From Alphaproteobacteria bacterium (GTDB lineage Bacteria > Pseudomonadota > Alphaproteobacteria > Micropepsales > Micropepsaceae), in assembly GCA_016124635.1 (NCBI GenBank), contig WGNJ01000018.1, forward strand, positions 62,001-126,000: DNA of 64,000 nucleotides. The letters run 5' to 3'. The position numbers and the translations under genes are program-made. The first letter of the stretch is position 1; each line of letters opens with the position of its first letter. The notes under the pieces were generated by a model. It did not search any database. It was not told where the DNA came from and saw nothing but the letters and a program-made list of their open reading frames with translations. Of this stretch, positions 42,380 through 51,105 are shown in pieces.

Positions 42380-42775
42380 ATGGAGAAGATCCAAAAATCC
42401 GACGAGGAATGGCGGGCGGAGCTCTCGCCCGAGGCTTACAAGGTCCTGCGCAAGCACGGTACGGAGCGCGCCTTCACGGGCCCCAATTGGGATTCGAAGG
42501 AAAAAGGCACGTACATCTGCGCCGGCTGCGGGCTGCCCCTGTTCTCCTCCGACACCAAGTACGATTCCGGCACGGGCTGGCCGAGCTTCTATGCGCCGAT
42601 CGACAAAGAGAGCGTCGAGACCAAGGAAGACCGCAGCTTCTTCATGCGCCGCACCGAAGTTCACTGCGCGCGCTGCGAGGGGCATCTCGGACACGTCTTT
42701 ACCGACGGGCCGAAGCCCACGGGTCTGCGCTACTGCATGAACGGCGCGGCGATGAAACTCGAGAAGAAAGACTGA
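42380..42775 (+). CDS. msrB: Peptide-methionine (R)-S-oxide reductase
   Basis: 131 residues, the full MsrB fold. Two zinc-binding pairs, CAGC near 47-50 and CARC near 96-99, and the catalytic Cys in LRYCMN near the end. [20 protein letters not shown] and RTEVHC are conserved. It repairs the R-epimer of oxidised methionine, with thioredoxin as reductant. No signal peptide, so cytoplasmic. The gene lies 90 bases after the MaoC gene and ends eight bases from the convergent PcfJ gene. A short hairpin CTATC-GAAAG-GATAG at about 42299-42313 lies in the gap and could be a weak terminator. Confidence 0.96.
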   Translation: MEKIQKSDEEWRAELSPEAYKVLRKHGTERAFTGPNWDSKEKGTYICAGCGLPLFSSDTKYDSGTGWPSFYAPIDKESVETKEDRSFFMRRTEVHCARCEGHLGHVFTDGPKPTGLRYCMNGAAMKLEKKD

Positions 42776-42783
42776 GGGCGACA

Positions 42784-44268
42784 TCAAGCGGTTCCGAACA
42801 GGTGAGGTACTGGACGCAGGCCGGCCGCGCGCGCCCACGCGTCCAGAACGTTTTTCTCTTGCTGCGTGGGCCAGCGGTTCGAGTGACCGCGTGCCTGGAC
42901 CATGGCGCCTTTGGCATCGATCTCGATGGTGAGGACGCTCTCACCGCGCTCTTGGCCGTGTTCACGACAGTCGAGCGACCAGATCGAGCAGGCGCCGGCA
43001 GCGCAGCTCGACGCGTAAGATGCAACGCAATGGCGTAGGCGTCGACCGTTGTCGACAAGCTCCCTACCGCTGAGCAACTCTCGCGCAGTCCAAATCACCT
43101 GCTGCTCCGGGCGACCGCGAGGTCCGGTCGTCATTGTGAAACCGCGGACGCCGGACGAGCGCCAGAAGCGCTTCTCATTCTTCGACGCGACACGGAGCTC
43201 TCCGTGCCACTCTTCAACTTGCCGCAAGAGGCTTTCGGGCGTGCGCCGCGACATCGTGAGATTTGGCTGCGGCGGCAGCCGGCGTTCAACTTCGCCAGGT
43301 CCGATCAACACCTCCTGTGCCTCGAATTTCTGAAAATTCAGGAAGTCGACGATTGGGCCGGCGTGACGCAGGTCAAGCAGCGGATTTGCGATAAAGAAGC
43401 GATAGACAGAAAGCCAAAACGCCCGCTTCTGCGTGTCCGTCTCGACGCGATGCCCTAGCCGCGTTGCCATGAGCGCGTCCGCAAGGCGCGTACTGCCCCC
43501 GAGCGATTGGATATCGGCGAGCATCAGCGCACCTTCGATCGAAATATTGTCGGGCGCGTGCACGAAGTGATGCGCGATCATCTTAGTCATCGGATACGGC
43601 GTCTTTGCCGTGCGAATGTTCTTGCCGAGGCCGATGTGCACGAACCAGTTGCGGTAGCGAAACGCGCCGCGATCACTACGAAGCCATGCGGTGTCGAGGA
43701 ATACCGGAACATCGAAACGCGCGAAAAGGTGGCGTGCAAGGGAGGAGAACTGGCGCCGCGGGTTATGTGTCTTAGGCCGCCAGGTCTGTGGTTCGCGTAG
43801 CCACTGCCCTCTTCGTTCGTAAAGGCGTAGCAACCCCTGCAGATAGAGCATCGGTTGACGCGCGATCACCACCGCTTCGAAGACGAGGTCGCTGACTTTC
43901 TCCAAGTGAAGCAGGAACTCGGCCAGACCTTCGCGGTCCTTGGGTTTGACCTTGCAGGCCGAGATTGCCGCGGCAACTTCTTTCCAACCGGGCCTGTCGA
44001 TCGTCGCGGGATCAATTTTGCCAATGCAGGCGGCTTCGAGGAAACGGCGTGGATTACGCCCGATCTTGGCGCGCGCCTCGACGGCGGCGCGCCGCTCCAA
44101 CAGAATCTCGATCTCGCGCGCGCGCTCAACTGGCGATTTGTCTAACATCTCAGCGACGCCAACTCGGCGGCACCAATACAAGTAATCATGTCCGTTCGTC
44201 AGACCGAGCCGCCGAATGTGGCGCAGCATCCCTGGCGGCAGTTGTTCCGATACAACGCGTCGTGCCAT
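42784..44268 (-). CDS. PcfJ-like protein
   Basis: 494 residues. The C-terminal 120 residues match the PcfJ-like domain: NGRRLRHCVASYASSCAAG with the conserved H-C pair, then IWSL, SVLTIEI and GHSNRWPTQQEKNVLDAWA. PcfJ was named from a conjugative plasmid gene (pCF10); homologues occur on plasmids, phages and chromosomes, and their biochemical role is unknown. The N-terminal 370 residues are helical and charged, with no recognised fold, and mention-worthy basic clusters such as RRRFLEA and PRRQFSS. No conjugation gene is nearby. The start follows 13 bases after the GH5 stop on the same strand, so the two could be one transcript. Confidence 0.8.
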   Translation of the reverse strand: MARRVVSEQLPPGMLRHIRRLGLTNGHDYLYWCRRVGVAEMLDKSPVERAREIEILLERRAAVEARAKIGRNPRRFLEAACIGKIDPATIDRPGWKEVAAAISACKVKPKDREGLAEFLLHLEKVSDLVFEAVVIARQPMLYLQGLLRLYERRGQWLREPQTWRPKTHNPRRQFSSLARHLFARFDVPVFLDTAWLRSDRGAFRYRNWFVHIGLGKNIRTAKTPYPMTKMIAHHFVHAPDNISIEGALMLADIQSLGGSTRLADALMATRLGHRVETDTQKRAFWLSVYRFFIANPLLDLRHAGPIVDFLNFQKFEAQEVLIGPGEVERRLPPQPNLTMSRRTPESLLRQVEEWHGELRVASKNEKRFWRSSGVRGFTMTTGPRGRPEQQVIWTARELLSGRELVDNGRRLRHCVASYASSCAAGACSIWSLDCREHGQERGESVLTIEIDAKGAMVQARGHSNRWPTQQEKNVLDAWARAAGLRPVPHLFGTA

Positions 44269-44281
44269 TGCCGTTCGATGG

Positions 44282-46276
44282 TCACTCCGTCTTTGATGTC
44301 GCGGCCGCGGCGGGTTTGCGGGCGATGGTGATCGTCTGCTCGCCGGCCGCGCTGGCGGCGACGGTCACGAGCTGATTTTCAGCGTCGAGCTGGACGTCAC
44401 CGTTGGTGGTGACGCTAAAGCCGTCGGGGAATTGAAGTTTCGGGACGAAAATTTCGGTCGGCCCTTTGATTGCCGGATCGGCGTCGTAGACAAAGGTGAA
44501 TTCACCGCGCTCGCGGTCGAAGCGCATTTGCTTCGGCATGCCCTGCGTTGCGCGCACATAGGGGCGCACGAAGCCCGCAAGCGCACGACCGCCCGAGTTG
44601 ATGTCCTTCGGATCCGCTTGCTGATCGCGCGAAAAGGCCGAGAGGTCTTCTTGATTCCAGCCGTCGCCGGTGGCGGCGTCGTTCCTGTTGGAGGCCGTGT
44701 AATTCCACTGCGTCGAACTCATGAGATGCGCGTCGAGCGCGTTGTACATGAGATCGAGCGCGATGACGTGCTTCTCCCACGGCGCGGAAGAGTGGTCGGC
44801 ACGGTCCCACGCGGCATAGGCCGCGCCGCCGTCAAGATCGTAGGGAATACCGAATTCGCCCAGCAATGTCGGCGCGCCGCCGGAGACCGTGGCTGACGCC
44901 GCTTTGATGCGGCCGAGCTGCTTTGTGTAGGACTCTTCGATCTCGCCCGCGCCGTTCAGCGTGCGGCCGTTGAAGGGATTGATCGCCGTCGGATACATGA
45001 AGGTCTTCGTCGCCAGCGTGACGATGTCGTACCAATGGCTGGCGTTGACCATGCGTTCCGGCATGCCCTTCGGCATCCCTTCGCCGGTGAAGGCACGAAA
45101 CGGATCCGACTCGGTGAAGACCAGCCAATCCGGATTGATGCCGCGCGTCAGCTCGGCGACGCGGCGATAGAATGGCAGCATCGCGTCGCGCTCGCTGTCG
45201 ATCTTCTTGCCGCCGACGACCTGGAAGAAATCTTCGCGCAGCACCGTCCCGCCGGTCCCGCTCAAACGATAAGCGCCGGCTTCCGCGAACGGACAGGTTC
45301 TGCCATCGCGCCAAATGGAGATGCGCTTGGCGTTGACTTCGTTCTCACCGCGCACGGCGACTTTCATCTGCGAAGGGTCGAAGGCGAGCTCGGGAATCTT
45401 GCGCGTGACGCCGCGCGCCACGAGCAAGCCGTCGAACGGCGACCATGCAGGCCCCGGCCGCGCAGGTTCGGGATGTTGCGCGTTGCGCTCGAGGTGGCGG
45501 TACGACATCTCCTTGCCAATCCAGCCGGTCGAGGGCTCGTTCAGCGTGTCGAAACCGAGGACATGCGGCATGTCCTTCACACGCTGAGCGATCTCGCGCA
45601 TGCAGCCCAGATAATGACCTTGCAGGAAATCCTGCACGTTGCGCCCGTCGATCTTGAAACTCGGCGTGTACAGATTTCCGGCGAAGAACAGCGTCCACAT
45701 GATCGCGTTCGCCGGCATGCGATAGTTCGTCGACCACGTCATCATCGGATAGCGGTCTTCCTGGCGGCCGCCGCGCGCGTAATCGTATTTGTATTGCATC
45801 ACGTGGGCGGCACCCGACGTGTGAAACTTGGTGAAGTCCAGGCCGACGCTCTCGAACAGCCAGCCGGGCGCGCCGTCGCCGCCGGTCATCCGGCTCCAAA
45901 CGTCCTGATGAAAATCGACGAAGACATAGAGGCCGTGGTCGCCAGCCCGGCGCGTAACCTCGGCGAAGTAGTCGAGATACGCCTCGTCGTATTCACCCGG
46001 CCCCGCATGCTCGATCGCTTCCCAGGTGGTGAGCAATCGCACGCAATTGAATCCCCAGGCTTTCAGGCGGCCAAGATGCTCGTCGGCCTCGGCAAGCGGA
46101 AACGGGCGGCCGATGAAGCTGACCTTTCGATGATCTGAAAAATTCGTTCGATGGTTTGTGCCGCCGTCGGGATACGGCACCTTGCAATCGCCGCCGAGGT
46201 TGACGCCGCGCAAGATGACGCGGCGGCCCGAGGGTTCGATGAAATGTTCGCCGGCAGTCGCAAGTCGGGGGAGCAT
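44282..46276 (-). CDS. GH5-family glycoside hydrolase, glycosylceramidase/steryl-glucosidase-like
   Basis: 664 residues. A TIM-barrel glycosidase with the acid/base Glu247 in DTLNEPSTGW and the nucleophile Glu474 in LLGEFGIPYD. The start (FIEPSGRRVILRGVNLGGDCKVP) and the segment GFDTLNEP are typical of clan GH-A and resemble fungal EGCrP-type glucosylceramidase and steryl-glucosidase (GH5_12). A beta-sandwich-like tail follows (about 570-650: FVYDADPAIKGPTEIFVPKL). No signal peptide or lipobox, so the enzyme is predicted cytoplasmic, as the fungal proteins are. Length fits that group. Substrate assignment is inference. Upstream lies the dispersed element at 46358-46426. Confidence 0.8.
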   Translation of the reverse strand: MLPRLATAGEHFIEPSGRRVILRGVNLGGDCKVPYPDGGTNHRTNFSDHRKVSFIGRPFPLAEADEHLGRLKAWGFNCVRLLTTWEAIEHAGPGEYDEAYLDYFAEVTRRAGDHGLYVFVDFHQDVWSRMTGGDGAPGWLFESVGLDFTKFHTSGAAHVMQYKYDYARGGRQEDRYPMMTWSTNYRMPANAIMWTLFFAGNLYTPSFKIDGRNVQDFLQGHYLGCMREIAQRVKDMPHVLGFDTLNEPSTGWIGKEMSYRHLERNAQHPEPARPGPAWSPFDGLLVARGVTRKIPELAFDPSQMKVAVRGENEVNAKRISIWRDGRTCPFAEAGAYRLSGTGGTVLREDFFQVVGGKKIDSERDAMLPFYRRVAELTRGINPDWLVFTESDPFRAFTGEGMPKGMPERMVNASHWYDIVTLATKTFMYPTAINPFNGRTLNGAGEIEESYTKQLGRIKAASATVSGGAPTLLGEFGIPYDLDGGAAYAAWDRADHSSAPWEKHVIALDLMYNALDAHLMSSTQWNYTASNRNDAATGDGWNQEDLSAFSRDQQADPKDINSGGRALAGFVRPYVRATQGMPKQMRFDRERGEFTFVYDADPAIKGPTEIFVPKLQFPDGFSVTTNGDVQLDAENQLVTVAASAAGEQTITIARKPAAAATSKTE

Positions 46277-46357
46277 CAGGTCGCTTACTCCAAGTGATGG
46301 ATCGTTCTTCTATGTGTCCGATGGGGGTCGCGTGGGGAAATCACCCTACCCCCCTTC

Positions 46358-46426
46358 TATCCGCTACATCGGCTCAAATCCGCCGTTTTATCCTCACACA
46401 GATCCTCACACATGTGTATGCACAGG
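46358..46426 (+). repeat. Dispersed intergenic element, copy 2
   Basis: Begins TATCCGCTACAT and ends with a 25-base stretch (46402-46426) identical to the minus strand of 12480-12504. An extra ATCCTCACACA lies upstream at about 46390-46400, so the ATCCTCACACA word is doubled here where copy 1 has ATCCGCTACAT doubled. Located about 80 bases upstream of the GH5 gene, whose transcript runs the other way. The remaining gap 46277-46531 contains nothing else recognised. Confidence 0.75.
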
Positions 46427-46531
46427 CACTGCGATTGGGTCTCCAATTGGCAAAATACGATCAAACCAAACTCCGCCTAGCCTGAGGTACCAGAGTCCAA
46501 GCGTAGCGATATATTGCGAAATACGCAATGC

Positions 46532-47854
46532 TCAATTTTCCTGCTTCTCGCCGCCAAATACCCATTCGGCAAATAACGCCGAGAGGTTTCGATTGGTTGC
46601 GGCTTCGAACGCTTTTTGGAGGTCGATGGCGGTGACCACACTGTTCTTGTGCGCCCGCGTGTACGACTTGATCGCACGCCAGAACACCTTGTCGCCAAAG
46701 TCGGTGCGAAGCTTGTCGAGGAACACGACGGACTTGCCGTAGGCCATGGCGCGCTTCAGGCCAAGCGACGGGTATTTGCCCTTCCAGCTCAGCGGAACGT
46801 CGAAACCCTTCTCCTTTGCCTTTGCCCAGCGTTTGTTCGCCAGTTCGATCTCATGGTCATAGGCGGCGCGGCCCCAACGGTGCTCCTTCCAGGCCGCCGT
46901 CATGAAGACCGCAAAACCCTCGTTGAGCCAAAGCTCCGACCAATCGGCGCAGGTCAGTGAGTTGCCCCACCACTGATGCGACAGCTCGTGCGCGATCACC
47001 CAATCTTCCGTCGGGTCCTTGGGAACGGCACCGATCTCTTCGGCACCGATGATCGAGTGCCGGGCCGCTTCCTGCGCCTCGTCGCCGACGACGAGAACCT
47101 GGGTGTACGCGGCAGCGTCGTAGCGCACACCGGATTTTTCCTCGAAGAACTCCAGCGTGCGCCGCGTGTCGGCAAACATAGCCGCCGCCTGTTCGGCTCG
47201 CGCGCCCGCCAGTACGACAAGCCCTGGATTCCGGCCCGGTAGCGCGGTGCGTGCGAAACGCCCCGCGGCGAAGCCGATCAAATGCGGCGATGTCGGGCGG
47301 GGTTCGTGCCAGCGCCAGGTCACCGTCTCATGGTGACGCTCGCGACCTAGAAGCCGACCGGGCGCGACGACTTCCATCCCCGTGGGCACGATCACACGCA
47401 TATCGACCGGCGCTTTGTCTCCAGGACGATCCTCATCACAGATGACGGCATCGCATGTGAAATAATTCGCATACACAGTGTCGTCGCCGAAAACCAAGCC
47501 CTTCGGCGCAGGCCCTTTGAATGAGAGCGTCAATGTTTCTTCGCCGCCCTTCCGCAGCGGTTTTCCAAGGTGAATGAGGCGCCGACCATCGACAGTCTCG
47601 TTGGGGAGGATCGCGTCGCGTGACGACGCGGTCACGGCAAGCGAGTTCGCCGAGAACGAAACCATCGAGAGACCATCGGCCAAGCTCACGAAGCGAATTC
47701 GCTCAACACCGGAGACCGTTTTCGCCCCGAAGTCGGGACGCAACTCGATCTCATAGGCCAAGACGTGAAAGGCCCTTGTGTCGTCGCCGGCACGCGCTTG
47801 CGACGCCGACAGCAAGGCGACGACCGCGGCTGCGGCGAGTGTTTGACGACGCAT
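46532..47854 (-). CDS. Exported M1-family metallopeptidase, short form
   Basis: 440 residues from ATG 47854. A signal peptide (residues 1-22, ending ASQARA) exports it. The beta-saddle N domain is followed by the gluzincin catalytic domain with HELSHQWWG (His289, Glu290, His293) and the third ligand Glu312 in WLNEGFA, the HExxH-x18-E arrangement of M1. The usual GAMEN exopeptidase loop is replaced by SIIGAEEI (about 267-274), so exopeptidase activity is uncertain. The C-terminal helical domain of typical aminopeptidases is absent: the chain ends soon after [19 protein letters not shown] longer frame to 47890 runs into the neighbouring GDT1 gene; the chosen start is two bases from that gene's stop. 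Confidence 0.87.
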   Translation of the reverse strand: MRRQTLAAAAVVALLSASQARAGDDTRAFHVLAYEIELRPDFGAKTVSGVERIRFVSLADGLSMVSFSANSLAVTASSRDAILPNETVDGRRLIHLGKPLRKGGEETLTLSFKGPAPKGLVFGDDTVYANYFTCDAVICDEDRPGDKAPVDMRVIVPTGMEVVAPGRLLGRERHHETVTWRWHEPRPTSPHLIGFAAGRFARTALPGRNPGLVVLAGARAEQAAAMFADTRRTLEFFEEKSGVRYDAAAYTQVLVVGDEAQEAARHSIIGAEEIGAVPKDPTEDWVIAHELSHQWWGNSLTCADWSELWLNEGFAVFMTAAWKEHRWGRAAYDHEIELANKRWAKAKEKGFDVPLSWKGKYPSLGLKRAMAYGKSVVFLDKLRTDFGDKVFWRAIKSYTRAHKNSVVTAIDLQKAFEAATNRNLSALFAEWVFGGEKQEN

Positions 47855-47856
47855 CA

Positions 47857-48144
47857 CTAGATCAATTTGAAATGTTCGCCGAGCGTCCACAGACCGATCG
47901 CGACGAAACCCAGACCGGCGATCAATTTGAGCGGCAAAATCACGAGATAACGCTCGGCAAAGGTGCCCAGCGCAACGGCGATTGCTGTCGAGACGACAAG
48001 CGCACCAGCAGCAGCGATGAAGATGCCAATCGGACTTGCTTTACCGTCGGTTGCAAAGAGCAACGTCGCGAGCTGTGTCTTATCACCAAGCTCGGCCAGA
48101 AAGACGGTCAGGAAAATGGGGAGAAGCTGTTGCACCAAGGACAT
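47857..48144 (-). CDS. Half-size GDT1/TMEM165 (UPF0016) family transporter
   Basis: 95 residues with three hydrophobic segments. The family motif E-x-G-D-K-(T/S) appears once, as AELGDKTQ near residues 18-25. Full-size GDT1 proteins contain two such motifs in two repeated halves and export Mn2+ or Ca2+; single-motif proteins like this must work as dimers. It is upstream of, and nearly touching, the M1 peptidase gene. No second half-gene was seen in this window. Confidence 0.85.
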   Translation of the reverse strand: MSLVQQLLPIFLTVFLAELGDKTQLATLLFATDGKASPIGIFIAAAGALVVSTAIAVALGTFAERYLVILPLKLIAGLGFVAIGLWTLGEHFKLI

Positions 48145-48239
48145 CCTGGGTAATAGTGGCAGTGACGATGACTTAACGTAGCGCGGCGCTTTTGAATAGC
48201 GCGACGCGACGTCTGTCTTGCAGCTTGATGAGGTGAGCC

Positions 48240-49490
48240 TTGGAACGGATCTTCAACCGCCTGATTGCCCCCATCGTTCCGGCAGGCGTCACCTTCAATC
48301 GCGAGCAGACGCATGCGGTGATCGCGAGCTATTTGGGGTGGACGCTCGATGCGTTCGACTTCTTTCTCCTCGTCTTCGTGATGAAAGACGTGGCGAAGGA
48401 ATTCGACACCGATGTCAAAACCGTTGCGTGGGCCGTGACGCTGACGCTGGCGCTGCGGCCGGTCGGCGCCTTCATCTTCGGGCGCGCTGCCGACCGCTTT
48501 GGGCGGCGGCCTGTGTTGATCATCGACGTTCTTCTGTTCTCGCTCATCGGATTTTCGACGGGCTTTTCCCCCGACCTTACCGTGTTCTTGGTGTTGCGCG
48601 CCTTGTTCGGCATCGCGATGGGCGGCGAATGGGGCGTCGGTTCTTCGCTCGCCATGGAAACGATCGCACCGAACGCGCGCGGCTTCGTGTCGGGCTTGCT
48701 GCAGTCGGGCTATCCGACCGGATATTTATTCGCGTCTGTCGTGTTCGGCCTTCTCTACCCGATGATCGGCTGGCGCGGGATGTTCTTTGTCGGCGTTCTG
48801 CCCGCGCTGTTGGTGCTCTATATCCGGCGCTCGGTATCGGAGTCGCCGCACTGGCAAGCCGCGTCGCAAGGCCCACGCGTCTCGATCCTGAGCGTCCTGC
48901 GCGCCAATTGGCAACTAGCCGTCTACGCCGCGATTTTGATGACGGCGTTCAATTTCCTTTCGCACGGCACGCAGGATCTCTATCCGACGTTCCTGCAAGT
49001 TCAGCATCACTTCGAGCACGAGACGGTCGGCGTCATCGCCGTCATCTACAATATCGGCGCTATCCTCGGCGGCATTGCCTGCGGCGTGCTGTCGGAGCGC
49101 TATGGCCGGCGGCGCATCATGACGATCACGGCGCTTCTAGTGATACCGATTATTCCATTGTGGGCCTTCGGCTCGGGGCCCGTGCTGCTGGCGACCGGCG
49201 CATTCCTGATGCAGGTGATGGTGCAAGGCGCTTGGGGCGTCATTCCCGCGTATTTGAACGAGCTGTCGCCTGCGGCTGCGCGCGCCACCTTTCCGGGCTT
49301 CGTCTATCAGCTCGGCAATCTGATCGCATCGAGCAACGCCGTGATCCAAGCGACGTTGGCCGAGCAGTTCGGCAACAACTACGGCTTGGCTTTGGCGATC
49401 GTCGTTATCTGTGCGGCCGCCGCGATTGCGGGGCTCGCGCCTCTCGGGCGGGAGGCACGCGGGCTCAGTCTGGGAGAAGGCGCGCGCTGA
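48240..49490 (+). CDS. MFS metabolite:H+ symporter
   Basis: 416 residues, 12 predicted membrane segments. The first MFS loop is GRAADRFGRRPVLI and the second-half counterpart is GVLSERYGRRRIMT; FGIAMGGEWGVGSSLAMETI at helix 5 is characteristic of the carboxylate/aromatic acid symporter and sialic-acid-transporter type (also Jen1-like lactate permeases). Substrate unresolved, most likely an organic acid. TTG 48240 is used as start because GATGAGG lies eight bases upstream; no ATG gives a family-like N-terminus. It is divergent from the GDT1 gene across 95 bases. Confidence 0.9.
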   Translation: MERIFNRLIAPIVPAGVTFNREQTHAVIASYLGWTLDAFDFFLLVFVMKDVAKEFDTDVKTVAWAVTLTLALRPVGAFIFGRAADRFGRRPVLIIDVLLFSLIGFSTGFSPDLTVFLVLRALFGIAMGGEWGVGSSLAMETIAPNARGFVSGLLQSGYPTGYLFASVVFGLLYPMIGWRGMFFVGVLPALLVLYIRRSVSESPHWQAASQGPRVSILSVLRANWQLAVYAAILMTAFNFLSHGTQDLYPTFLQVQHHFEHETVGVIAVIYNIGAILGGIACGVLSERYGRRRIMTITALLVIPIIPLWAFGSGPVLLATGAFLMQVMVQGAWGVIPAYLNELSPAAARATFPGFVYQLGNLIASSNAVIQATLAEQFGNNYGLALAIVVICAAAAIAGLAPLGREARGLSLGEGAR

Positions 49491-49521
49491 CGCCGATCGC
49501 AGCAGCGCGCGCTCTTCGGTA

Positions 49522-49878
49522 TCAGCGGCCGGGAACCGGCATGATCTCCATCACTTCGACTGAGTCACCCGGGAAGATCGCAAAGTGCGGATGGTTTTCG
49601 AACATCTTCACGGCGGCTTCATGCGAATCCGCTTTGATGATGGTGAAGCCGGCCATGTTGTTCTTTGTGTCGGAAAGGCCGTGCGCCGAGGCCTTCTTCG
49701 TTTTGCCGAGCGGGCCGCCTTCAAAAACCGTCACGGCTTGGTGCTTGGCGGCAAATTCGTGCCAGGCTTTCATGCCCGCATCCATTCGCTTCTGACGCGT
49801 CGCGTCATCGAGCGAATCCCATTCGCGGCGTTGGCGCGAGTCTGGCGAGCCGAGATAGACCGCAAGAAAAGTTTTCAT
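49522..49878 (-). CDS. YciI-family protein
   Basis: 118 residues, the ferredoxin-like fold of the YCII/DGPF group: MKTFLAVYLG strand, KAWHEFAAKHQAVTVFEGGPLGKTKKAS, then NNMAGFTIIKADSHEAAVKMFENHP and the closing strand. The potential catalytic His-Asp dyad of YCII is only partly visible (HEF, DSHE). These small proteins have been linked to dehydrochlorination or detoxification, with little biochemical proof. It lies 43 bases downstream of the GST gene on the same strand, so the two are likely co-regulated by the nearby MarR protein. Confidence 0.87.
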   Translation of the reverse strand: MKTFLAVYLGSPDSRQRREWDSLDDATRQKRMDAGMKAWHEFAAKHQAVTVFEGGPLGKTKKASAHGLSDTKNNMAGFTIIKADSHEAAVKMFENHPHFAIFPGDSVEVMEIMPVPGR

Positions 49879-49921
49879 ATGATTGCTCCTATTTGAGACG
49901 GGACGAAAGGATCGCCGCTGC

Positions 49922-50596
49922 TCAGGCGGCGATGCCGGGATGTCGTTGGAACGCTGCCATTTGTGCTGCCAGTGCCGCTTTGAACGCCGGGCGCGCTTCG
50001 CAACGTGCCTGGTAGGCGGCCAGGTTCGGGAACTCGGCGACGAGGCTTGTATGGCGCAAGATACGCAGCATCGTCGTCATCATCAGATCGCCGACCGTAA
50101 AGCGCCCTTCTAGATAGTCGCGATCGCCAAGCCAAGCCGACAAGCGCGCGAGGCGCTGGCGAACGCGTTCCTCGGCCTCCGGACGGCGCAACTTCGCCCA
50201 CTCCGCCGAAGGATTGAAGATGTCGATGTCGATCAGATTGTTGAAGGCGGGTTCCACGCTGCTCAGGGCCGCGATCACCCAGCACTGGGTGCGGGCGCGG
50301 CCGACAGGATCGCGCGGCATCAACGCCTCAGACCGCTCGGCGACGTGAAGGACGATGGCGCCGGTCTCGAACATCGAGATGTCGCCTTCCTTGTAGATCG
50401 GCACCTGGCCGAACGGTTGCTCGAGCAGATATTCCGCCGGCCGTTCCTTCGTCGCGTCGAGGAACCGCTCGCGGTAGTTCAGTCCCGCTTCCTCGAGCGC
50501 CCAACGGACGCGCATGTCGCGCACGAGCCCTTGGGCGAAGTCGGGAACCCAGCTGAAAGCGCTCACTTCGATTTTGGCGTCAGGCTGAACAGGCAT
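49922..50596 (-). CDS. Glutathione S-transferase family protein
   Basis: 224 residues. Thioredoxin-fold N-terminal domain with the cis-Pro loop FGQVPIYKEGD and SMFETGAIVLHV (the Glu-Thr pair that holds the glutathione gamma-glutamyl part), then an all-helical C-terminal domain with the N-capping segment FTVGDLMMTTML. The N-terminal catalytic Ser/Tyr/Cys is not clear (WVPDFAQGLVRDMRVRWALEEAGL), so substrate class is open. First gene of a likely two-gene unit with yciI. Divergent from a MarR regulator; a palindrome lies in between. Confidence 0.9.
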   Translation of the reverse strand: MPVQPDAKIEVSAFSWVPDFAQGLVRDMRVRWALEEAGLNYRERFLDATKERPAEYLLEQPFGQVPIYKEGDISMFETGAIVLHVAERSEALMPRDPVGRARTQCWVIAALSSVEPAFNNLIDIDIFNPSAEWAKLRRPEAEERVRQRLARLSAWLGDRDYLEGRFTVGDLMMTTMLRILRHTSLVAEFPNLAAYQARCEARPAFKAALAAQMAAFQRHPGIAA

Positions 50597-50640
50597 CGGC
50601 GACCTCCCTGCCCCCGTTTGTTGGTGTTCTTGACATTTAT

Positions 50641-50652
50641 GTTGATATCAAC
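50641..50652. promoter_or_regulatory. Palindromic candidate operator between GST and MarR genes
   Basis: GTTGATATCAAC is a perfect 12-base dyad; the flanking bases (TA.../...TA) extend it imperfectly to 18. It sits 44 bases from the GST start and 12 bases from the MarR start. TTGATATCAA is close to the operators of several MarR-family proteins, and the divergent layout suggests self-repression and control of GST-yciI. No promoter boxes could be placed with confidence. Confidence 0.65.
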
Positions 50653-50664
50653 GTATAGAGAGAC

Positions 50665-51105
50665 ATGTCAAGCCGTAAGTCAGTTGCGCACGAAACGACG
50701 TGGCATGTGCGCGATCACTGTTTGTGTCTGGCGACGCAGCGCGCGGCGCGCGTCCTGTCCCGCCGTTTTGACGAAGCGTTCCGTCCACTTGGAATCACGA
50801 GCGGACAATTCTCGCTGTTGATGTCGCTCAATCGCGAGGCACCGCCGCCGCTCGGCGCGGTTGCGTCGCTCCTGGCGATGGATCGCACCACGCTCACGGC
50901 AAATCTGAAGCCGCTGGTCAAACGCGGTTTTGTCGTGGTCGAGGTCGATCCCCGCGACAAGCGCGGGCGGCTGTTGAAGCTGACGCCCAAGGGTATGACC
51001 GTGCTCACGGCCGCGGTTCCGATTTGGACCCGAACGCATCGCGAGGTCGAGCGGCCGTTGTCCGATGCCGACGAGCTTCGCGGCAGCTTGCGCGCACTAG
51101 TGTAG
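50665..51105 (+). CDS. MarR-family transcriptional regulator
   Basis: 146 residues with the winged helix-turn-helix of MarR: GITSGQFSLLMSLNREAPPPLGAVASLLAMDRTTLTANLKPLVKRGFVVVEVDPRDKRGRLLKLTPKG. The recognition helix is DRTTLTANLKPL, the wing is DPRDKRGRLLKL. N- and C-terminal helices form the dimer interface; CLCLATQRAARVLSRRF holds Cys residues that could be sites of redox control, as in OhrR-type members (speculative). Likely self-regulating through the palindrome 12 bases upstream. Its end overlaps the convergent NAD-kinase-like gene by nine bases. Confidence 0.92.
   Translation: MSSRKSVAHETTWHVRDHCLCLATQRAARVLSRRFDEAFRPLGITSGQFSLLMSLNREAPPPLGAVASLLAMDRTTLTANLKPLVKRGFVVVEVDPRDKRGRLLKLTPKGMTVLTAAVPIWTRTHREVERPLSDADELRGSLRALV

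Noticed and set aside
48145-48239. yybP-ykoY manganese riboswitch before the GDT1 gene
   Set aside because: The 95-base leader lacks the conserved loop sequences and is GC-rich without the expected stems.
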